Source: Betaproteobacteria bacterium RIFCSPLOWO2_02_FULL_68_150
GTDB lineage: Bacteria > Pseudomonadota > Gammaproteobacteria > Burkholderiales > SG8-39
DNA: 8,794 bases
Assembly (NCBI GenBank): GCA_001771975.1
Contig: MERE01000177.1
Location: 1 to 8,794, forward strand
Direction of reading: 5' to 3'
Part shown: positions 5,979-8,794 of the stretch, piece by piece
How the letters are laid out: the number at the start of each line of letters is the position of its first letter
Numbering within the stretch: position 1 is the first letter of the stretch
The notes under the pieces: model-generated
What the model was told of the DNA's origin: nothing
Databases searched by the model: none
The model's input: the letters and a program-made list of their open reading frames with translations, nothing else
Position numbers and translations under genes: made by a program

Positions 5979-6547
5979 GGGAGTGTGATTCCGCGTCCCT
6001 TGAGGGCGGCAGCCAATGCATGCACCGCCCGGGAGCAATGCGTTTTCACGCTACCCTCCGAGCATCCCATGGCCAGCGCGGTCTCAGCGACGTCGAGTTC
6101 CTCCCAGTAACGCAGGACGAAGGCCTCGCGTTGACGCGGCGGTAAACGGGAAATTTCTTGCTCAATAATTTCAAGAGCTTGCGATTGTTCGAGGTGTTCT
6201 GCCGGCTGCTCCGGTGCGTTCGACCCGTCAGCCACCTGTAGAGTTTCCAGCGGATCGTGGTCATCGTCAATGGCGTGCGCCGGACCGAGGGACGAAAACG
6301 GCGTCATCCAGAGCGAGCGCACTTTTTGCCGGCGAAACCAGTCGCGGATCGCATTTTGCAGTATGCGCTGGAACAGAGGCGGCAGCTCGGCCACGGGTCC
6401 GTCGCCGTAGCGTTCGGACAGGCGCAGCATGGCGTCCTGCACGATGTCCAGCGCAGCCTCCTCGTCGCGCACCGCAAACACCGCCTGCTTGAACGCACGC
6501 CGCTCGACGCCCTCGAGAAACGCCGAAAGCTCGCTGCGGGTTGCCAG
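5975..6547 (-). CDS. ECF-like RNA polymerase sigma factor (sigma-70 family), CTG start
   Basis: Alternative sigma factor that would direct RNA polymerase to a small regulon. Taken from a CTG start the product has 190 residues. Region 2 covers about 12-78: AALDIVQDAMLRL (31-43) is the core-binding helix and NAIRDWFRRQKVR (65-77) the -10 recognition part. A poorly conserved linker of about 50 residues follows, then region 4 (about 127-183) with LPPRQREAFVLRYWEEL and a helix-turn-helix at about 151-174 (DVAETALAMGCSEGSVKTHC). No region 1.1 or 3 is present, as in the ECF group. The conserved N-terminus (RSELSAFLEGVERRAFKQA) lies upstream of the only in-frame GTG (6481), and no ATG, GTG or TTG is in frame before it. 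CTG at 6547-6545, just after GGGAGGAG, gives MATRSELS, the length I expect for this family. Starting at 6481 would remove 22 residues of region 2. Its target promoters are not visible. Confidence 0.88.
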   Translation of the reverse strand: MATRSELSAFLEGVERRAFKQAVFAVRDEEAALDIVQDAMLRLSERYGDGPVAELPPLFQRILQNAIRDWFRRQKVRSLWMTPFSSLGPAHAIDDDHDPLETLQVADGSNAPEQPAEHLEQSQALEIIEQEISRLPPRQREAFVLRYWEELDVAETALAMGCSEGSVKTHCSRAVHALAAALKGRGITLP

Positions 6548-6548
6548 G

Positions 6549-6557
6549 CTCCTCCCT
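6549..6557 (-). promoter_or_regulatory. Purine-rich ribosome binding site before the sigma factor CTG
   Basis: AGGGAGGAG on the minus strand, followed by one base and then CTG at 6547. The GGGAGG core ends 3 nt before the CTG, closer than ideal but the best site in this stretch. It supports initiation here rather than at the GTG 66 nt downstream, which has no comparable site (AAGCAGGCG precedes it). Confidence 0.5.
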
Positions 6558-6611
6558 CGCCGCCGCGGGTGCGGACGGGCTTGTTGTGCGGCGATGGTAT
6601 CAAAACCGCTC

Positions 6612-6629
6612 GCGCGAAGGCGTTCGCGC
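6612..6629. repeat. Perfect inverted repeat in the sigma/ilv spacer
   Basis: GCGCGAA (6612-6618) and TTCGCGC (6623-6629) form a perfect 7-bp dyad around GGCG. It lies 3 nt before the TTGACC box of the ilv side and 12 nt upstream of the possible -10 of the sigma side. It could be a protein binding site acting on both genes or an RNA hairpin. Being GC-rich, it has some chance of arising without function. Confidence 0.45.
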
Positions 6630-6695
6630 AGCTTGACCGCAGCGCAACAAATCCATTAACGTTCAAAGTCTTTCGTCGCATTGGCCGGGATACTT

Positions 6696-8420
6696 ATGGA
6701 TCGGGTGAAGACCGAGCAGCTCACCGGTGCCGAGATCGTGGTGCGCTGCCTTCAGGAGGAGGGCGTCGAGTGCGTCTTCGGCTATCCCGGCGGGGCGGTG
6801 CTCTACATCTACGACGCGCTGTTCAAGCAGGACAAGGTGCGCCACGTGCTGGTGCGCCACGAGCAGGGTGCGGCGCACGCGGCCGACGGCTATTCGCGCG
6901 CCTCGCAGAAAGTCGGCGTTTGCCTGGTCACCTCGGGCCCCGGCGTCACCAATGCCGTGACCGGGATCGCCACGGCCTACATGGATTCGATCCCGATGGT
7001 GGTGATCACCGGGCAGGTGCCTACCCCCGCGATCGGCCTGGACGCCTTCCAGGAGGTGGACACCGTCGGCATCACGCGTCCGTGCGTCAAGCACAATTTC
7101 CTGGTCAAGAACGTGCGCGATCTCGCCGGCACCATCCGCAAGGCGTTCTACCTCGCCAGCACCGGCCGCCCCGGCCCGGTGCTGGTGGACATCCCGAAGG
7201 ACGTGACGACGCACGTCTGCGAGTTTCACTATCCCGAGACGGTGACGATGCGCTCGTACAACCCGACGCGCAAGGGCCACGCCGGTCAGATCCGCAAGGC
7301 GGTGCAGCTGCTCGCGCAGGCCCAGCGCCCGATGGTCTATACGGGTGGCGGCGTGATCCTGTCCGACTCGGCGCCGGCGCTCACCGAATGGGTCAGGCTG
7401 CTCGGGCTGCCGTGCACCAACACGCTGATGGGGCTGGGGGGCTACCCGGGCACCGATCCGCAGTTCCTGGGCATGCCCGGCATGCACGGCACCTACCAGG
7501 CCAACATGGCGATGCAGCACTGCGACGTGCTGTTCGCGATCGGCGCGCGGTTCGACGACCGCGTCATCGGCAACCCGGCGCACTTCGCGCAGAACCCGCG
7601 CCGCATCGTGCACATCGACATCGATCCTTCGTCGATCTCCAAGCGCGTCAAGGTGGACGTGCCGATCGTCGGCAACATCCCCGACGTGCTGGAGGAGATG
7701 CTGCGGCTGTTCAGGGGCGGCGAAACGCGGCCCGCGGCGGCGGCGCTGCAGGCCTGGTGGGAGCAGATCGAGCAGTGGCGCGCCAAGGATTGCCTGAAGT
7801 ACGACCGCGCCTCGCAGATCATCAAGCCGCAGTTCGTGATCGAAAAGCTCTACGAAGTGACGGGCGGCGGCGCCATCGTTACTTCGGATGTCGGCCAGCA
7901 CCAGATGTGGGCGGCGCAGTTCTACAAGTTCGACCTGCCGCGGCGCTGGATCAATTCCGGCGGTCTCGGCACGATGGGCTTCGGCCTGCCGGCGGCCATG
8001 GGCGCGCGGCTCGCCAATCCGCAGGCCACCGTCGCCTGCGTCACAGGCGAATCGTCGATCCAGATGTGCCTGCAGGAGCTATCGACCTGCAAGCAGTACC
8101 GCCTGCCGATCAAGATCGTGAATCTCAACAACCGCTACATGGGCATGGTGCGGCAGTGGCAGCAGTTCTTCCATGGCAACCGCTATTCCGAGTCCTACAT
8201 GGATGCGCTGCCCGACTTCGTCAAGCTGGCGGAGGGCTACGGACACAGCGGCATGCGCATCGAGCGCCCGGCCGACGTCGAGCCCGCGCTGCGCGAGGCC
8301 TTCGGGCGCAGGGACGACCTGGTGTTCATGGACTTCATCACCGACCAGACGGAGAACGTCTATCCGATGGTGCCGGGGGGCAAGGGCATCACCGAGATGA
8401 TCCTCGCCGAGGACCTCTGA
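6696..8420 (+). CDS. ilvI: Acetolactate synthase large (catalytic) subunit
   Basis: Thiamine-diphosphate enzyme that condenses two pyruvates to 2-acetolactate, or pyruvate with 2-oxobutyrate to 2-aceto-2-hydroxybutyrate, starting valine/leucine/isoleucine synthesis in the cytoplasm. The product has 574 residues, the usual length. The N-terminal domain (about 8-175) has the cofactor-activating glutamate E56 within RHEQGAAHAADGYSR; the central FAD-binding domain (about 195-335) has GARFDDRVIG at 283-292; the C-terminal domain (about 375-550) has the thiamine-diphosphate/Mg motif from G451 to N478-N479. That motif reads GESS, where GDGS or, in many Betaproteobacteria, GEGS is usual. The ATG at 6696 follows GGGA by 5 nt and precedes the conserved LTGAEIVVRCL; an in-frame TTG at 6681 would add 5 residues. 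The stop overlaps the small-subunit ATG in TGATG. Many annotations call the same gene ilvB. Confidence 0.96.
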   Translation: MDRVKTEQLTGAEIVVRCLQEEGVECVFGYPGGAVLYIYDALFKQDKVRHVLVRHEQGAAHAADGYSRASQKVGVCLVTSGPGVTNAVTGIATAYMDSIPMVVITGQVPTPAIGLDAFQEVDTVGITRPCVKHNFLVKNVRDLAGTIRKAFYLASTGRPGPVLVDIPKDVTTHVCEFHYPETVTMRSYNPTRKGHAGQIRKAVQLLAQAQRPMVYTGGGVILSDSAPALTEWVRLLGLPCTNTLMGLGGYPGTDPQFLGMPGMHGTYQANMAMQHCDVLFAIGARFDDRVIGNPAHFAQNPRRIVHIDIDPSSISKRVKVDVPIVGNIPDVLEEMLRLFRGGETRPAAAALQAWWEQIEQWRAKDCLKYDRASQIIKPQFVIEKLYEVTGGGAIVTSDVGQHQMWAAQFYKFDLPRRWINSGGLGTMGFGLPAAMGARLANPQATVACVTGESSIQMCLQELSTCKQYRLPIKIVNLNNRYMGMVRQWQQFFHGNRYSESYMDALPDFVKLAEGYGHSGMRIERPADVEPALREAFGRRDDLVFMDFITDQTENVYPMVPGGKGITEMILAEDL

Positions 8421-8794
8421 TGCGGCACATCATCTCGGTGCTGCTGGAGAACGAGGCAGGGGCCCTTTCGCGCGTGGCGGGCCTCTTTTCGGCGCGCGCC
8501 TACAACATCGAGTCGCTCACCGTGGCGCCGACCGAGGACGCCTCCCTTTCGCGCATGACCATCGTCACCTCCGGTTCGGAAGACGTGATCGAGCAGATCA
8601 CCAAGCAGCTGAACAAGCTGGTCGAGGTGGTCAAGGTCGTCGACCTGTCGGATGCCGAGCATATCGAGCGCGAGCTGATGCTCATCAAGGTGCGCGCGGG
8701 CGCCAAGGAACGCGAGGACATGAAGCGCATGGCGGACATTTTTCGCGGCCGCGTCGTCGACGTTTCCGACAGCACCTATACGATCGAGCTGACC
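8420..8794 (+). CDS. ilvH: Acetolactate synthase small (regulatory) subunit, first 125 codons
   Basis: Regulatory partner that activates the large subunit and gives valine feedback inhibition. The frame is open to the window end; about 38 of roughly 163 residues are missing. An N-terminal ACT domain (about 4-75) begins MRHIISVLLENEAGALSRV and continues AGLFSARAYNIESLTVAPTE. G14 and N29, positions where E. coli IlvH mutations relieve valine inhibition, are both present, so the enzyme is probably valine-sensitive. The C-terminal domain starts at about 80 with ERELMLIKVRA and contains ADIFRGRVVDVSDSTYTIEL. The ATG shares one base with the large-subunit stop, so the subunits are translationally coupled. 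Sequence is closer to IlvH than to the short IlvN of E. coli; the gene is often labelled ilvN in Betaproteobacteria. Confidence 0.96.
   Translation, partial: MRHIISVLLENEAGALSRVAGLFSARAYNIESLTVAPTEDASLSRMTIVTSGSEDVIEQITKQLNKLVEVVKVVDLSDAEHIERELMLIKVRAGAKEREDMKRMADIFRGRVVDVSDSTYTIELT

Larger units (their letters stand above)
6548..6695. promoter_or_regulatory. Divergent intergenic region, sigma factor / acetolactate synthase
   Basis: A 148-bp spacer that must carry promoters for both directions. It is visibly less GC-rich in its ilv-proximal half (6641-6682), consistent with a promoter. Plus strand: TTGACC at 6633-6638 is a 5/6 match to a -35, but the boxes at suitable spacing are weak (TAACGT at 6657-6662, 18 nt away). 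Minus strand: TACCAT (6599-6594), a 4/6 match to a -10, preceded by TTTGA, is the best candidate, with no good sigma-70 -35; a GAAC upstream could fit an ECF-type -35, speculative. No run of Ile/Val/Leu codons or attenuator-like pair of hairpins was found in the short leader before 6696. Confidence 0.4.

Noticed and set aside
5979..6038. A 20-residue N-terminal extension of DUF3619 from an upstream ATG
   Set aside because: It lies inside the sigma factor's C-terminal codons. The ATG at 5978 gives the ATGA overlap and the expected family start MNEAQF.
6663..7901. A 412-codon minus-strand open frame opposite the acetolactate synthase gene
   Set aside because: It is antisense to a gene with unmistakable catalytic motifs, the composition is shadow-like, and it has no supported start or partner.
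6696..8794. Possible ilv leader-peptide attenuator or T-box upstream of the acetolactate synthase gene
   Set aside because: The region before 6696 shows no short frame rich in Ile/Val/Leu codons, no paired terminator/antiterminator hairpins and no T-box-like sequence.
1..8794. Mobile elements, CRISPR arrays, tRNA/rRNA genes, long direct repeats
   Set aside because: No terminal inverted repeats, transposase motifs, regularly spaced repeats or tRNA-like cloverleaf sequence were seen. The genes are packed with standard chromosomal synteny and there is no gene-free stretch over 150 bp.

Overview
The window looks like an ordinary chromosomal segment of a high-GC Gram-negative bacterium, most likely a betaproteobacterium. 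The evidence is: (i) the order valS-holC-pepA diverging from lptF-lptG, a gammaproteobacterial/betaproteobacterial arrangement known from E. coli; (ii) a sigma factor/DUF3619/DUF3106/RDD gene set, which I associate with Betaproteobacteria, next to acetolactate synthase genes; and (iii) LptF/LptG, which imply an LPS outer membrane. The base composition is strongly GC-rich, which leaves long meaningless open frames opposite most real genes. No mobile element, tRNA, rRNA, CRISPR array or sign of recent transfer was seen.

Layout. (1) Positions 1-2429, minus strand: a tightly packed run read pepA -> holC -> an 83-residue DUF2486-like protein -> valS (cut by the window edge). The joins are 4-nt overlaps (TTGA, ATGA) and a 1-nt gap, so translational coupling is likely. 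The genes serve peptide turnover, the replicase clamp-loader chi subunit, an unknown small protein and valine charging of tRNA. (2) Positions 2464-4658, plus strand: lptF-lptG, the two transmembrane halves of the LptB2FG lipopolysaccharide exporter, joined by a TGATG overlap. Only 34 nt separate the divergent pepA and lptF start codons. (3) Positions 4679-6547, minus strand: an ECF-like sigma factor -> DUF3619 single-pass membrane protein -> DUF3106 exported protein -> RDD membrane protein, converging on lptG across a 20-nt gap that holds a GC-rich hairpin. (4) Positions 6696-8794, plus strand: the large subunit of acetolactate synthase and the first 125 codons of its regulatory subunit (TGATG overlap), the first committed step of branched-chain amino acid synthesis, divergent from the sigma factor gene across a 148-bp spacer with an inverted repeat.

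Most of the window is housekeeping. The most interesting part is region 3. A sigma factor is translationally coupled to a membrane protein with a cytoplasmic N-terminus, followed by an exported protein with repeated LTxxQ-like motifs and a multi-pass membrane protein. This has the layout of a cell-surface signalling unit (sigma, anti-sigma candidate, periplasmic sensor candidate), but that function is inferred from architecture only. The sigma gene also seems to lack a normal start codon: the best-supported start is CTG. A smaller oddity is a Gly-Glu-Ser in place of the usual Gly-Asp-Gly (or Gly-Glu-Gly) at the thiamine-diphosphate motif of the acetolactate synthase.
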